From: Chromatium okenii
GTDB taxonomy: Bacteria > Pseudomonadota > Gammaproteobacteria > Chromatiales > Chromatiaceae
Length of the DNA: 64,000 nucleotides
Assembly: GCF_016583745.1 (NCBI RefSeq)
Contig: NZ_NRRQ01000014.1
Span: 1 to 64,000, forward strand
Direction of reading: 5' to 3'
In this document: positions 14,421-23,095 of the stretch, piece by piece
How positions within the stretch are numbered: position 1 is the first letter of the stretch
Layout of the letters: the number at the start of each line of letters is the position of its first letter
Translations under genes and position numbers: made by a program
The notes under the pieces: generated by a model
What the model saw: the letters and a program-made list of their open reading frames with translations, nothing else
What the model was told of the DNA's origin: nothing
Databases searched by the model: none

Positions 14421-14894
14421 GTGAGTGAAGCATTTGGTCAGCGTCCATTCCCCCGGGGCGTATTGATCGCAGTCGCGTCTTTATTGGCTTTTATCATTGT
14501 GATGATTAGCATTGCGCGATTGACGGGAATGAAAATGGATCAAGCGGAAGTCACTCCTGAAGTGCAAGCGCGTGAGATTCGTTTCCAAGATGTTCCTGAT
14601 GGTGGGCTTGCTGTGTATGATGTGAATACCAGTGAATTAATTACCACCTTGCCACCCGGTGAAGGTGGTTTCATTCGCGGCGTATTGCGCACGATGGAAA
14701 GACAACGTAAAGGTTATCATGCAACGCTTGCCGAACCTTTTCACTTAGCGCGGCGCGAAGGTGGTGATATTACATTGCGCGATCCCATCACTAGCATTCA
14801 ACTTGAATTAAAAGCCTTTGGTGCCACCAATGCAGCCGCTTTTGCAACCTTACTACCACCGCCATTAGCCCCAGCGCCGCCGCAACAACAATAG
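14421..14894 (+). CDS. puhC: Photosynthetic complex assembly protein PuhC
   Basis: PuhC is a single-span membrane protein required for RC-LH1 assembly or reorganisation. The 157-residue product has one membrane helix (about residues 13-34), then a periplasmic domain with the family-like stretch REIRFQDVPDGGLAVYD and a proline-rich tail. The GTG start at 14421 has AGG upstream. It follows puhB by 33 bp. Base composition becomes AT-richer from here to yhhQ. Confidence 0.9.
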   Translation: MSEAFGQRPFPRGVLIAVASLLAFIIVMISIARLTGMKMDQAEVTPEVQAREIRFQDVPDGGLAVYDVNTSELITTLPPGEGGFIRGVLRTMERQRKGYHATLAEPFHLARREGGDITLRDPITSIQLELKAFGATNAAAFATLLPPPLAPAPPQQQ

Positions 14895-15048
14895 TATTGT
14901 TATGCGCGAATACAAATTCAATCAATAAATTTGTCAATTCTCGCCTCGTGTGATGCGGTGCCTTCATTCAATAATACGCATTGACTTGCGTTAATCCTCG
15001 GCTGACACCAACTCGGTTCTGAAGCAGCACGATAGTTGGGTTTTATTC

Positions 15049-15825
15049 ATGTCTGACTTCGGTATTCCGATTTTATTTGCCTTAGGACTATGGTGGTTTA
15101 GCACCGGCGTGGTTCTCTATGTCGATAATTTACCTGGACGAACTTTCCACTGGACCATGCTCGGCGGTGCGGCGGTGCTGGCTATTGCAACTTTTGGCTT
15201 TGTTGTGAGCAGCGCCACCATGACTGTCGTGATGAATTATGCCGCCTTTACTTGCGGCATTATCATTTGGGGAGTGTTAGAAATGAGTTATTTCACTGGG
15301 TATGCAATTGGCCCGCGCAAAATTCCTTGTCCCGAACACTGTTCGCATTGGCAACGGTTTGGTCTGGCTATTATGACGAGCCTGTACCACGAATTAGCCA
15401 TTATGGTCACTGGTCTATTTCTCATTATTATTTCGTGGGATGAACCCAATCAAGTGGGCACTTGGACTTTTATGGTGCTGTGGTTGATGCGCTGGAGCGC
15501 CAAGTTAAATTTATTCTTTGGTGTCCCTAATCTCAATGAAAATTGGTTGCCAGAACCGCTCCGCTATTTGAAAACCTATATGATAAAACGCAGCATGAAC
15601 CTGTTATTTCCACTTTCAGTAACTGTTGCAACGGTCGTTGTCGTATTGATTATTTTGAAAGCGATGGCATTACAAGTGACTGATGCGGAAGTAGTGGGAT
15701 TTACGCTGGTTGCAACCTTATTAGCATTAGCCATTTTAGAACACTGGTTTTTAGTGTTACCGATTCCTGATGAAGCACTTTGGCGGTGGGCACTGCCAGC
15801 AAAACAGAGCAACCCGCGCCGCTAG
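15049..15825 (+). CDS. puhE: Photosynthetic complex assembly protein PuhE (DUF3623)
   Basis: The 258-residue integral membrane protein has about seven hydrophobic helices and family segments such as LWWFSTGVVLYVDNLPGRT, SLYHELAIM and RWSAKLNLFFGVPNLNENWL. PuhE modulates RC-LH1 assembly or bacteriochlorophyll supply in Rhodobacter. In many purple bacteria acsF sits between puhC and puhE; here only a 154-bp gap separates them, with no gene in it. hemA, often following puhE, is also missing, dcd being next. Confidence 0.92.
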   Translation: MSDFGIPILFALGLWWFSTGVVLYVDNLPGRTFHWTMLGGAAVLAIATFGFVVSSATMTVVMNYAAFTCGIIIWGVLEMSYFTGYAIGPRKIPCPEHCSHWQRFGLAIMTSLYHELAIMVTGLFLIIISWDEPNQVGTWTFMVLWLMRWSAKLNLFFGVPNLNENWLPEPLRYLKTYMIKRSMNLLFPLSVTVATVVVVLIILKAMALQVTDAEVVGFTLVATLLALAILEHWFLVLPIPDEALWRWALPAKQSNPRR

Positions 15826-15870
15826 AGTGTCAATTGATCACCTATTTAACTTTGGTAATGAGAAGACGCG

Positions 15871-18369
15871 ATGACGATTAAATCTGATCGGTGGATTCGA
15901 CGGATGGCTGAACAAGGAATGATTGAGCCATTTGAACCTTTTCAGGTGCGGGAAGGCGCTCACGGGCGCGTGATTTCTTATGGCACATCGAGCTATGGTT
16001 ACGACGTGCGCTGCGCTGATGAATTCAAAATTTTTACCAATATCAATTCGACTATTATTGATCCAAAAAACTTTGATTCAAATAGCTTTGTTGATTTCAA
16101 AGCTGATGTTTGCATTATTCCACCCAATTCATTTGTATTGGCGCGTACAGTCGAATACTTTCGTATTCCGCGTAATGTATTGACCATTTGTTTAGGAAAA
16201 TGTTTAACGGCAGAAACCCGAGTTGTTGATGCTGAATCTGGCGCGTATCTTCCAATTGTTGATTTTGCTTTTGGCCGCATGACCATTGGAATGCAAGATT
16301 GGCATTTGAAACCAGTTAAAGTTGGAGGATTTCTGCCGCAAGGTATTAAACCCGTTTATGAATTGACGACTAAAACTGGCTTAAAAATACAAGCGACGGC
16401 AAATCATCCTTTTCGCCAATTACATGGTTGGACAGCATTAAATCAGTTGAAACGAGGTGATCGGATTGCTGTTGCGCGTGAGATTCCTATTTTTGGTAAA
16501 ACTCCATTGCCTGATTGGGAAGCAATTTTACTGGGTTTAATGATTCCCGAAGGGCAATGTAAAACACCTGGTTATAGTCCGACCTTTAGCACTGGTGACG
16601 CAGTATTGGCTGATTTAGTGAAGCAGTGCGTAAAAAATGGTGGTCTGGGTGAAGTGACGTTTAATGGTCAATATGGCTATCGTTTAGTGAATAAAGCTGG
16701 GCGGGGAGGAAAACCAGAACGCAATCGTGCTTACCAATGGCTTATTCAGCATCAATTAAATGTGACTGCTGAGAGTAAATTTGTTCCACAGGCGATCTTT
16801 ATGTCGCCTAAAGAAACGACGCGCTTGTTTCTAAGGGCGCTTTTTTCTGGTGATGGAGGTGTTTACCGTAGTGGCGAGGTTTTTTATATTGAGTATTACT
16901 CAAAATCACGTCGTTTAATTGAAGATGTTCATCACCTGTTGTTACGGTTTGGCATTTTATCGCTGATTCGTCACAAAATAACAGCGATTAACACAGATGC
17001 CTATCGTGTTCAAATCACAGACCGAGAACAAATACAGCGGTTTGCAAAAGAGATCGGTTTTTGGGCAGAGTCGATTAAACAGGTGCGCTTAGAACAAGAG
17101 ATATTACCAGCATTCAAAGATGCGCCTCATCGGTTGCGCAGCAACTTTGATACGTTACCGCAAGCAGCTTGGGAATTGATGAAGAATGCTGTTTTATACG
17201 CAGGGACAAGCCTAAATCAGTTGGTGGTTAGCACTCGTCCGACACAATCGCTGCCATATACTTTAGCTAATCAAGTTGCTGTGGCTACTCAATATGATGA
17301 GCTTTCTCTTTTAGTTGATGGACCTGTTTGGGATGTCGTCACTGATATTCAGTTTATTGGTGAAAAAGAAGTGTTTGATTTAAACATTCCTAATGTTCAC
17401 AATTTTCTAGCGAATGACATTATTGTTCATAATTCGACGTATGCACGTTGTTTTAGAGGAGATACTCGCGTTGCATTAGTAGATGGTTCTGCGCCAACAT
17501 TAGAAGAAATGGCTATTCGTGCTGAACAAGGAGAGTTGTTTTGGGGCTATAGCATTGGTGCAAATGGTCGCTTGATTGTAACGCAACTCGATGCCCCTCG
17601 CTATATTGGACGCGATAGTTTAATTGAAATGAAATTAGATAATGAGAAAAGTATCTTTGCGACACCCGATCACTTATTTATGTTGCGCGATGGACACTGG
17701 ATGACTGCTGGTGAGCTGAAACCTGGGGCTTCGTTAATGCCATTATATCGGCAACTCGCACGAGGTTATGAAATGGTTTATCAGCCGTTAAATGGTCATT
17801 TATATCCTACGCATCGTTTAGCAGATGAATGGAATTTGCGTCATGGTTTGCCTAAAAATCATCGTCATATAGAACATGCACGACAAGGTGAACGCATGAA
17901 AGCGGTTCGGGAACGTAGTCCAGATAGACATCTGCGTCAGGCTGAACTTGCCAGTCTATTAAACTGTGATCGCGCTGTGTTTGGACGTTTTCCGCATATC
18001 ATTGATTCATTTCGTGGACACAAAACCGCAGAAAAACAAAACCATAAAGTGGTTTCTGTACGACCGATTGCAGGTGATCATGATGTTTTTTGTTTAACTG
18101 TTCCTGAAGCAGGTAATTTCGCACTAGATAACGGTGTTTTTGTTCACAATTGCGGCATTATTGTGAATGTAACGCCTTTAGAACCGGAATGGGAAGGACA
18201 TGTCACTTTAGAGTTTTCTAATACCACGCCATTACCTGCTAAAATTTATGCAAATGAAGGTATCGCACAAATTTTATTTTTTGAATCTGATGAAATTTGC
18301 GCAACATCTTATAAAGACCGTAATGGTAAATATCAAGGACAACGCGGCGTCACCTTACCAAAGTCGTGA
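15871..18369 (+). CDS. dcd: dCTP deaminase precursor with two inteins
   Basis: The host enzyme deaminates dCTP to dUTP for dTTP synthesis. The 832-residue precursor splits into N-extein 1-110 (start [20 protein letters not shown], ending VLTICLGK), intein 1 (111-521), a five-residue middle extein STYAR (522-526), intein 2 (527-760) and C-extein 761-832 ([20 protein letters not shown]...). Joining the exteins gives a standard 187-residue trimer-type Dcd in which the middle extein restores GKSTYARCGI; its Ser and Arg fall at positions 111 and 115, the active-site residues of the E. coli enzyme. The reading frame is open throughout, so the inteins must splice for activity. The ATG follows GAGAAG; the stop overlaps yhhQ (GTGA). 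Confidence 0.95.
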   Translation: MTIKSDRWIRRMAEQGMIEPFEPFQVREGAHGRVISYGTSSYGYDVRCADEFKIFTNINSTIIDPKNFDSNSFVDFKADVCIIPPNSFVLARTVEYFRIPRNVLTICLGKCLTAETRVVDAESGAYLPIVDFAFGRMTIGMQDWHLKPVKVGGFLPQGIKPVYELTTKTGLKIQATANHPFRQLHGWTALNQLKRGDRIAVAREIPIFGKTPLPDWEAILLGLMIPEGQCKTPGYSPTFSTGDAVLADLVKQCVKNGGLGEVTFNGQYGYRLVNKAGRGGKPERNRAYQWLIQHQLNVTAESKFVPQAIFMSPKETTRLFLRALFSGDGGVYRSGEVFYIEYYSKSRRLIEDVHHLLLRFGILSLIRHKITAINTDAYRVQITDREQIQRFAKEIGFWAESIKQVRLEQEILPAFKDAPHRLRSNFDTLPQAAWELMKNAVLYAGTSLNQLVVSTRPTQSLPYTLANQVAVATQYDELSLLVDGPVWDVVTDIQFIGEKEVFDLNIPNVHNFLANDIIVHNSTYARCFRGDTRVALVDGSAPTLEEMAIRAEQGELFWGYSIGANGRLIVTQLDAPRYIGRDSLIEMKLDNEKSIFATPDHLFMLRDGHWMTAGELKPGASLMPLYRQLARGYEMVYQPLNGHLYPTHRLADEWNLRHGLPKNHRHIEHARQGERMKAVRERSPDRHLRQAELASLLNCDRAVFGRFPHIIDSFRGHKTAEKQNHKVVSVRPIAGDHDVFCLTVPEAGNFALDNGVFVHNCGIIVNVTPLEPEWEGHVTLEFSNTTPLPAKIYANEGIAQILFFESDEICATSYKDRNGKYQGQRGVTLPKS
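16201..17433 (+). other. Intein 1 of dCTP deaminase, with LAGLIDADG endonuclease domain
   Basis: This 411-residue in-frame segment begins with Cys ([10 protein letters not shown], block A) directly after extein ICLGK and ends [10 protein letters not shown] before extein Ser, giving the His-Asn end and a nucleophilic +1 Ser required for protein splicing. Block B is T-A-N-H (intein residues 66-69). LAGLIDADG dodecapeptide motifs are LLGLMIPEG (about 110-118) and [12 protein letters not shown] (about 210-221), with acidic residues E and D at the catalytic positions, so the homing endonuclease may be active. Block F lies in [21 protein letters not shown]. The segment is AT-rich. Confidence 0.93.
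17449..18150 (+). other. Intein 2 of dCTP deaminase, small intein
   Basis: This 234-residue in-frame segment begins [10 protein letters not shown] (block A) after extein STYAR and ends [12 protein letters not shown] before extein Cys. Block B is T-P-D-H (intein residues 72-75), block F is around [13 protein letters not shown]. There is no LAGLIDADG motif. About 80 residues between the splicing halves (from [20 protein letters not shown] to near SFRGHK) are His- and Arg-rich and could be a degenerate HNH-type endonuclease or only a linker. It begins 15 bp after intein 1 ends. Confidence 0.92.
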
Positions 18370-19151
18370 ACACAACCGTAGTATTGGGAGCATTTGATCG
18401 TCCCACCCGTTTGTTTATCATTCTTGGTGGCTTTTTCATTTGTAATGCCCTCATTGCTGAATTCGTTGGCGTCAAAATTTTTGCGCTTGAAGCAACGCTC
18501 GGCTTGCCGCCCGTTCATTGGCATCTATTGCAACACACGGGTTCTTTGAATTTTACGGCAGGCGTGTTGTTATGGCCGGTCGTTTTTGTGATGACCGATG
18601 TCATTAACGAATACTACGGACAACGCGGAGTACGCTTTCTTTCTTATTTAACTGTGGGCTTGATTGTATATGCGTTTGTATTCGCTTATCTTGCCATTGA
18701 ATTAGTGCCAGCCGATTGGTGGGTGACAACGCAAACTGATAGTGGGGTGCCAGATATGCAGGCAGCATTTCGGGCAATTTTTGGGCAAGGGTTGTGGATT
18801 ATTATTGGTTCAGTCGTTGCATTTTTAGTGGGGCAATTATTAGACGTTGCGTTATTTCAGGCTATTCGTCGCGTTACTGGACAACGTTATTTGTGGCTGC
18901 GGGCAACCGGATCAACCTTTGTTTCGCAACTCGTCGATAGTTTTGTCGTTTTATATATTGCTTTTGTGTTAGGTCCGCAGCAATGGTCTATTGATTTATT
19001 TTTGGCAGTTGCCGTAGTCAATTATGCTTATAAAGTTGTGATCGCATTGTTATTAACACCTGTTATTTATATGGTTCATGCTGTAATTGATCGTTATTTA
19101 GGTGCGAGTTTTGCGGCAGCGCAACAGGAAAATTGCACCAAAGTGGTCTAA
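18366..19151 (+). CDS. yhhQ: Queuosine precursor transporter, YhhQ/VUT family
   Basis: Integral membrane protein of 261 residues with about six to seven hydrophobic helices. Family features seen are [12 protein letters not shown] in helix 1, the segment [21 protein letters not shown] and [19 protein letters not shown]. Members import 7-cyano-7-deazaguanine or 7-aminomethyl-7-deazaguanine for tRNA queuosine. The GTG start overlaps the dcd stop, so translation of this transporter is coupled to the intein-containing gene. Confidence 0.9.
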   Translation: MNTTVVLGAFDRPTRLFIILGGFFICNALIAEFVGVKIFALEATLGLPPVHWHLLQHTGSLNFTAGVLLWPVVFVMTDVINEYYGQRGVRFLSYLTVGLIVYAFVFAYLAIELVPADWWVTTQTDSGVPDMQAAFRAIFGQGLWIIIGSVVAFLVGQLLDVALFQAIRRVTGQRYLWLRATGSTFVSQLVDSFVVLYIAFVLGPQQWSIDLFLAVAVVNYAYKVVIALLLTPVIYMVHAVIDRYLGASFAAAQQENCTKVV

Positions 19152-19190
19152 ACTCAATAACAAGTGAAATTAGAGTTGAGGAGCACGCTC

Positions 19191-19424
19191 ATGTTACTTT
19201 CTGGGGTCAATCAGGTGGGAATGCGCGGGTTGCAATACGGCATGGAAGGCTTGCGCCAAGATGCGACTGAACTTGCGGATGCACGTCAATTAGAGGGCAA
19301 TGCGGATAACATTGCTCCGCCATTACTGGATGAAAATTTGCAGTTACAACAGTTGCAATCCGCAGCAAAAGTGATTGATGTGGGCACTGAAGTATTTAGA
19401 ACCACGATTGATATTACTGCTTAA
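19191..19424 (+). CDS. Small uncharacterised protein with flagellar-rod-like C-terminus
   Basis: The 77-residue product starts MLLSGVNQVGMRGLQYGMEG and ends AAKVIDVGTEVFRTTIDITA. The amphipathic ends resemble the terminal helices of flagellar rod and hook proteins (pattern A-x-K-V-I-x-x-x-x-E-x-x-x-T-x-I-D), as in short FlgC-like proteins. I chose the ATG at 19191 because GAGGAG lies eight to nine bases upstream; an extension to 19164 has no site. No flagellar genes are nearby, so the role is unknown. Confidence 0.65.
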   Translation: MLLSGVNQVGMRGLQYGMEGLRQDATELADARQLEGNADNIAPPLLDENLQLQQLQSAAKVIDVGTEVFRTTIDITA

Positions 19425-19440
19425 TCCATAACAATACAGA

Positions 19441-20322
19441 GTGAAAAGAAAAATGATGCTGCGACTGTTTTATTTACTCTGTTTATTGATCCCGCTCGCG
19501 GCACACGCGGCGCCGTTGCACGTTTTTGTCAGCGTACTCCCGCAGCAAATGCTGGTTGAACGTGTCGGCGGGGCGCATGTCGTCGTGGAAACGTTGGTCA
19601 AACCCGGCTCTAGTCCGCACACCTACGAGCCAACGCCCAGTCAAATTGCGCGGTTGGCGCGAGCGGATTTGTACGTTCACATCGGGATGCCGTTTGAAGC
19701 CGCGTGGCTGCCGCGCATTCAGGCGACCAATCCGACGTTGCATCTGATTGATGCCCGTTTGGGTATCGCGCTGCGTCCGCTTGCCGCGCATTCGCACGAC
19801 GAGGACGCAGCGGCGGCGCACGACCACGCCGCGCTTGATCCGCACATTTGGACGAGTCCGTTGCTGGTCAAGCAGATGGCAGCGACGCTTGAAACCACGC
19901 TCGCCGCGCTCGACCCCGCTCATGCTGCCGACTATCGCGCCAATCTCACCAATTTTATCAACGAGTTAGATGCACTTGACCGCGACATCCGCGCCGAATT
20001 AGCTAGCGTCACTGCCCGCCGGTTCATGGTCTTTCATCCGGCGTGGGGCTATTTCGCTGCCGCGTATGGGCTGGAGCAGGTTCCGATTGAATTGAGCGGC
20101 AAAGAACCCAGCGCCCAACGGTTGGCGGCGTTGATCGAACAGGCGCAACGCGAAGGCGTGCGCGTGATCATCGTCCAGCCGCAATTTCCGCGCAAAGCTG
20201 CCGCGCAAGTCGCGCAAGCGATTGATGGCACAGTAGAAAGTGTTGATCCGCTGTCCGCAGAATACTTCGCCACCCTGCGCCAGCTCGCCCATCTCATCGC
20301 CCACTCGGCACCGCAACCATGA
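19441..20322 (+). CDS. ZnuA-like periplasmic metal-binding protein
   Basis: Substrate-binding component of a zinc or manganese ABC transporter (cluster A-1). A signal peptide (about residues 1-23, ending AAHAAP) leads into VSVLPQQMLVERVGGAHV. Likely metal ligands are the His in SSPHTYEP, His in LDPHIW, His in MVFHPAWGYFA, and a late acidic residue in VDPLS. A His/Asp-rich loop (HSHDEDAAAAHDH) is typical of zinc-type members. The start may be the GTG at 19441 or the ATG at 19453. No permease or ATPase gene is adjacent; the stop overlaps moaB (ATGA). Confidence 0.87.
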   Translation: MKRKMMLRLFYLLCLLIPLAAHAAPLHVFVSVLPQQMLVERVGGAHVVVETLVKPGSSPHTYEPTPSQIARLARADLYVHIGMPFEAAWLPRIQATNPTLHLIDARLGIALRPLAAHSHDEDAAAAHDHAALDPHIWTSPLLVKQMAATLETTLAALDPAHAADYRANLTNFINELDALDRDIRAELASVTARRFMVFHPAWGYFAAAYGLEQVPIELSGKEPSAQRLAALIEQAQREGVRVIIVQPQFPRKAAAQVAQAIDGTVESVDPLSAEYFATLRQLAHLIAHSAPQP

Positions 20323-20837
20323 ACGACCGCACCTTTCTCCCGCTCAATCTCGCCGTGCTCACCGTCTCCGACAGTCGCGGCGAAGAACAAGACACCTCCG
20401 GACACTTTCTCAAACACGCCGCTGAAACCGCCGGTCATCGCGTGGTCGCCAAAAACATCATCCGCGATGACATTTACCAACTGCGGGCGGTGTATTCGCG
20501 CTGGATCGCGGATGCCGCCGTCCACGTCATCATCAGCTCCGGTGGCACCGGCATCACCGGCCGTGACTGCACCCCGGAAGCGGTGAAACCGTTGCTGGAT
20601 AAAGAGATCGCAGGTTTTGGTGAGCTCTTTCGGCAGGTGTCATTGACCGAAATCGGCACCTCCACCGTGCAATCCCGCGCCTTCGGCGGCGTCGCAAACG
20701 GCACCTTTATTTTCTGTTTACCCGGCTCGCCCGGCGCGTGTCGCACTGCGTGGGAGCAGATTTTGCTGCCGCAATTGGACAACCGCACGCGCCCCTGTAA
20801 CTTTGCGCAATTGATCCCGCGCCTGCTTGAGCACTGA
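20319..20837 (+). CDS. moaB: Molybdopterin adenylyltransferase-type protein MoaB
   Basis: MoaB/Mog-family protein of molybdenum cofactor synthesis, 172 aa. Motifs are [10 protein letters not shown] near the N-terminus, the nucleotide/pterin site [11 protein letters not shown] (about residues 68-78), and LPGSPGA (about 132-138). The ATG overlaps the preceding stop by four bases and moeA follows three bases after the stop, making a moaB-moeA-moaD unit. Confidence 0.93.
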   Translation: MNDRTFLPLNLAVLTVSDSRGEEQDTSGHFLKHAAETAGHRVVAKNIIRDDIYQLRAVYSRWIADAAVHVIISSGGTGITGRDCTPEAVKPLLDKEIAGFGELFRQVSLTEIGTSTVQSRAFGGVANGTFIFCLPGSPGACRTAWEQILLPQLDNRTRPCNFAQLIPRLLEH

Positions 20838-20840
20838 AAA

Positions 20841-22079
20841 ATGACGACATCGAATGCCCCACGCCGCCAGATTTTGAGCAAACAGGAAGCGGTGGATTTT
20901 GTGCTGGCGCAGGTCGCGCCGCTGACTGAGATGGAAATCGTCCTGCTGGACGCCGCGCTGGGACGTGTGCTCGCGCAGCCGCTGGTGAGCGCCATCAACG
21001 TGCCGAGTTGGGATAACAGCGCGATGGATGGTTACGCCATTCGTCACGCCGATCTTGCCGCGCACAATGGGCAATTGCCCGTCGCCCAACGCATTCCCGC
21101 TGGCAGCATTGGCGTGGCGTTGGAGCCGGGGACGGCAGCGCGGATTTTCACCGGCGCACCGATTCCCGCTGGCGCAGATACGGTCGTGGTGCAGGAAAAT
21201 TGCGAGCGTGATGGCGAGTGGGTGCGCATTCCGCTGGACTGCAAAGCCGGCACCAATATCCGCTGCATCGGTGAAGATGTCCGTGCTGGCGCGGAAATCT
21301 GCGCTGCGGGAACGCGCCTCGCTCCGCAACACCTGGGTTTGGCAGCGACGATTGGCGCAGCGCAGGTGACGGTGTATCGACGGTTGCGCGTGGCGGTGTT
21401 GACCACCGGCGATGAGCTGGCGCAGCCGGGTGAAGCGTTGCAGCCCGGGCAAATCTACAATTCCAATCAATTCATGCTGCACGGAATGCTGCGGGCGTGG
21501 GGCTGCGAAGTGGTGGAGATCGGCATCGTCGCTGACAGCCGTGAGGCGACAGTGGCGGCGCTGCAACGCGGGGCGCACACCGCCGATTTAATCATTGCCA
21601 GCGGCGGCGTCTCGGTTGGTGAGGAAGATCATTTGAAACCGGCGCTGGAGGAACTCGGCAGTTTGGCGCTGTGGAATATCAACATCCGTCCTGGCAAGCC
21701 GGTCGCGTTTGGCACCATCGCCGGTACGCCGGTGCTCGGAACGCCGGGCAATCCCGTGTCGCTGTTTGTGACTTGCTGTTTATTTGCGCGACCGCTGGTG
21801 TTACGGCGGCAAGGCATCAGCGGCGATCTCGCGCCGCGAGTGTTGAAAATCCGCGCTGGTTTCGCGTGGACAAAACCGGATAAACGCGCCGAATTTCATC
21901 GCGCTCGCCTCCAAACTGGCGCTGATGGCGAATTGGAAGTGGCGGTATTTCCCACCCGTTCCTCGGCGGTGGTGTCGTCGCTGACGTGGGCAGATGGATT
22001 GATTGAACTTGCGCCGAGGCGGGTGATTGCGCCCGGCGAAATGGTTGATTTTCTGCCGTTTGCCGATTTACTGCACTGA
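20841..22079 (+). CDS. moeA: Molybdopterin molybdenumtransferase MoeA
   Basis: Inserts molybdenum into adenylylated molybdopterin. The 412-residue protein shows the MoeA N-terminal motif [30 protein letters not shown], the MoCF-fold segment [17 protein letters not shown] and LPGNP-like TPGNPVS, in normal order. The last domain (about 340-412) is the MoeA C-terminal beta domain. It lies between moaB and moaD. Confidence 0.95.
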   Translation: MTTSNAPRRQILSKQEAVDFVLAQVAPLTEMEIVLLDAALGRVLAQPLVSAINVPSWDNSAMDGYAIRHADLAAHNGQLPVAQRIPAGSIGVALEPGTAARIFTGAPIPAGADTVVVQENCERDGEWVRIPLDCKAGTNIRCIGEDVRAGAEICAAGTRLAPQHLGLAATIGAAQVTVYRRLRVAVLTTGDELAQPGEALQPGQIYNSNQFMLHGMLRAWGCEVVEIGIVADSREATVAALQRGAHTADLIIASGGVSVGEEDHLKPALEELGSLALWNINIRPGKPVAFGTIAGTPVLGTPGNPVSLFVTCCLFARPLVLRRQGISGDLAPRVLKIRAGFAWTKPDKRAEFHRARLQTGADGELEVAVFPTRSSAVVSSLTWADGLIELAPRRVIAPGEMVDFLPFADLLH

Positions 22080-22088
22080 GATAACCAC

Positions 22089-22343
22089 TTGATCCAACTG
22101 CTTTATTTTGCACAATTGCGCGAACAACTCGCCTGCGCCAGCGAGACGTTGCACCTGCCGCCTGAAATCAACACGGTGGCGGCGCTGCGCGAGCAGTTGC
22201 GGCAGCGCGACGGTGCGTGGGCGAGCGCATTTGCGCCGACTGCGCTGGTATTAAGTGCGGTCAATCAAGAGCTTGCAGCAGCCGCTACGCCGATTTGTGA
22301 CGGCGACGAAGTGGCATTTTTTCCGCCAGTGACGGGCGGCTAA
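22089..22343 (+). CDS. moaD: Molybdopterin synthase small subunit MoaD
   Basis: Ubiquitin-like sulfur carrier of 84 residues that ends with the essential Gly-Gly (FFPPVTGG). It starts IQLLYFAQLREQLA. The only in-frame start of the right length is TTG at 22089, nine bases after the moeA stop. MoaE, its usual partner and neighbour, is not found in the window; sdhC follows instead. Confidence 0.9.
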   Translation: MIQLLYFAQLREQLACASETLHLPPEINTVAALREQLRQRDGAWASAFAPTALVLSAVNQELAAAATPICDGDEVAFFPPVTGG

Positions 22344-22367
22344 CTGTTTCACAGCTTGAATATCAAT

Positions 22368-22754
22368 ATGAATCACTTAAAACCGCGTCCCGTCTTTTTA
22401 ACGCTTTGGCAGATTCAACTGCCGCTGCCGGGTGTCGTCTCGATTCTGCACCGTCTCAGCGGAGTGGTGATGGTGCTGGCGCTGCCGGTCGCCGCAATTG
22501 TGGTTGAGCGGGCGCTGGCCTCGCCGGACGGATTCGCAGCGACTGCGGCATTTCTGACCAGTTGGACGGGCAAGCTGGCGCTGCTGCTGATGCTGTGGAG
22601 CCTGAGCCATCATCTGCTCGCGGGGCTGCGTCATATTCTGCTGGATGTGGACATCGGGCTGGAGCGGGACGTCGCCCGTCGCAGCGCCCAAATCGTGCTC
22701 ATCGCTGCGCCAATTCTCACCGTCGCGCTGGTCGCGGCTGGACTCAGCGCATGA
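22368..22754 (+). CDS. sdhC: Succinate dehydrogenase cytochrome b556 subunit
   Basis: Membrane anchor with three helices, 128 aa from the ATG at 22368 (MNHLKPRPVFLTLWQ). The family signature RPVFLTLWQIQLPLPGVVSILHR, split here as LTLWQIQLPLP and SILHRLSG, and the heme-ligand region SHHLLAGLRH are present. A TTG four codons earlier is possible but less likely. It overlaps sdhD by four bases. Confidence 0.92.
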   Translation: MNHLKPRPVFLTLWQIQLPLPGVVSILHRLSGVVMVLALPVAAIVVERALASPDGFAATAAFLTSWTGKLALLLMLWSLSHHLLAGLRHILLDVDIGLERDVARRSAQIVLIAAPILTVALVAAGLSA

Positions 22755-23095
22755 GCCGCCACGCTTCCGGTCTCATGGCGTGGCTGATCCAACGCGCCAG
22801 CGCCGTTTATCTCGCGCTGTTGATGACTTACTTGTTGATTCATTTCACTTTTTACGCGCCAGCCGATCACGCGGCGCTGGTGACGTGGATCACGCAACCG
22901 CTGGTCAACAGCGGGCTGTTGTTGGGAATTCCACTGCTGCTGATCCACGCTTGGGTCGGCATCCGCGACGTGTTGATTGATTACGTCCACCAGCTTGCCC
23001 TGCGTCTCAGCTTATTGATGTTATTCGCTTTTCTATTCATCGCTACCGGACTTTGGTTGTTCAAAGCGATCATCACCGCCGGAATCCAGCCATGA
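22751..23095 (+). CDS. sdhD: Succinate dehydrogenase hydrophobic anchor subunit
   Basis: Three-helix membrane anchor of 114 residues beginning [20 protein letters not shown]. The motif [11 protein letters not shown] and [15 protein letters not shown] (heme/quinone region) fit SdhD. The start overlaps the sdhC stop (ATGA) and its own stop overlaps sdhA (ATGA). Confidence 0.92.
   Translation: MSRHASGLMAWLIQRASAVYLALLMTYLLIHFTFYAPADHAALVTWITQPLVNSGLLLGIPLLLIHAWVGIRDVLIDYVHQLALRLSLLMLFAFLFIATGLWLFKAIITAGIQP

Noticed and set aside
14895-15048. Possible PpsR site before puhE (TGT...ACA)
   Set aside because: The spacing is 11 bases (TTGTTATGCGCGAATACAA), not the 12 of the PpsR consensus, and no convincing promoter is next to it.
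16201-18150. Insertion sequence or frameshifted pseudogene within dcd
   Set aside because: The frame is open across all 832 codons, both segments have full intein blocks with exact extein junctions, and the joined exteins align as a whole enzyme.
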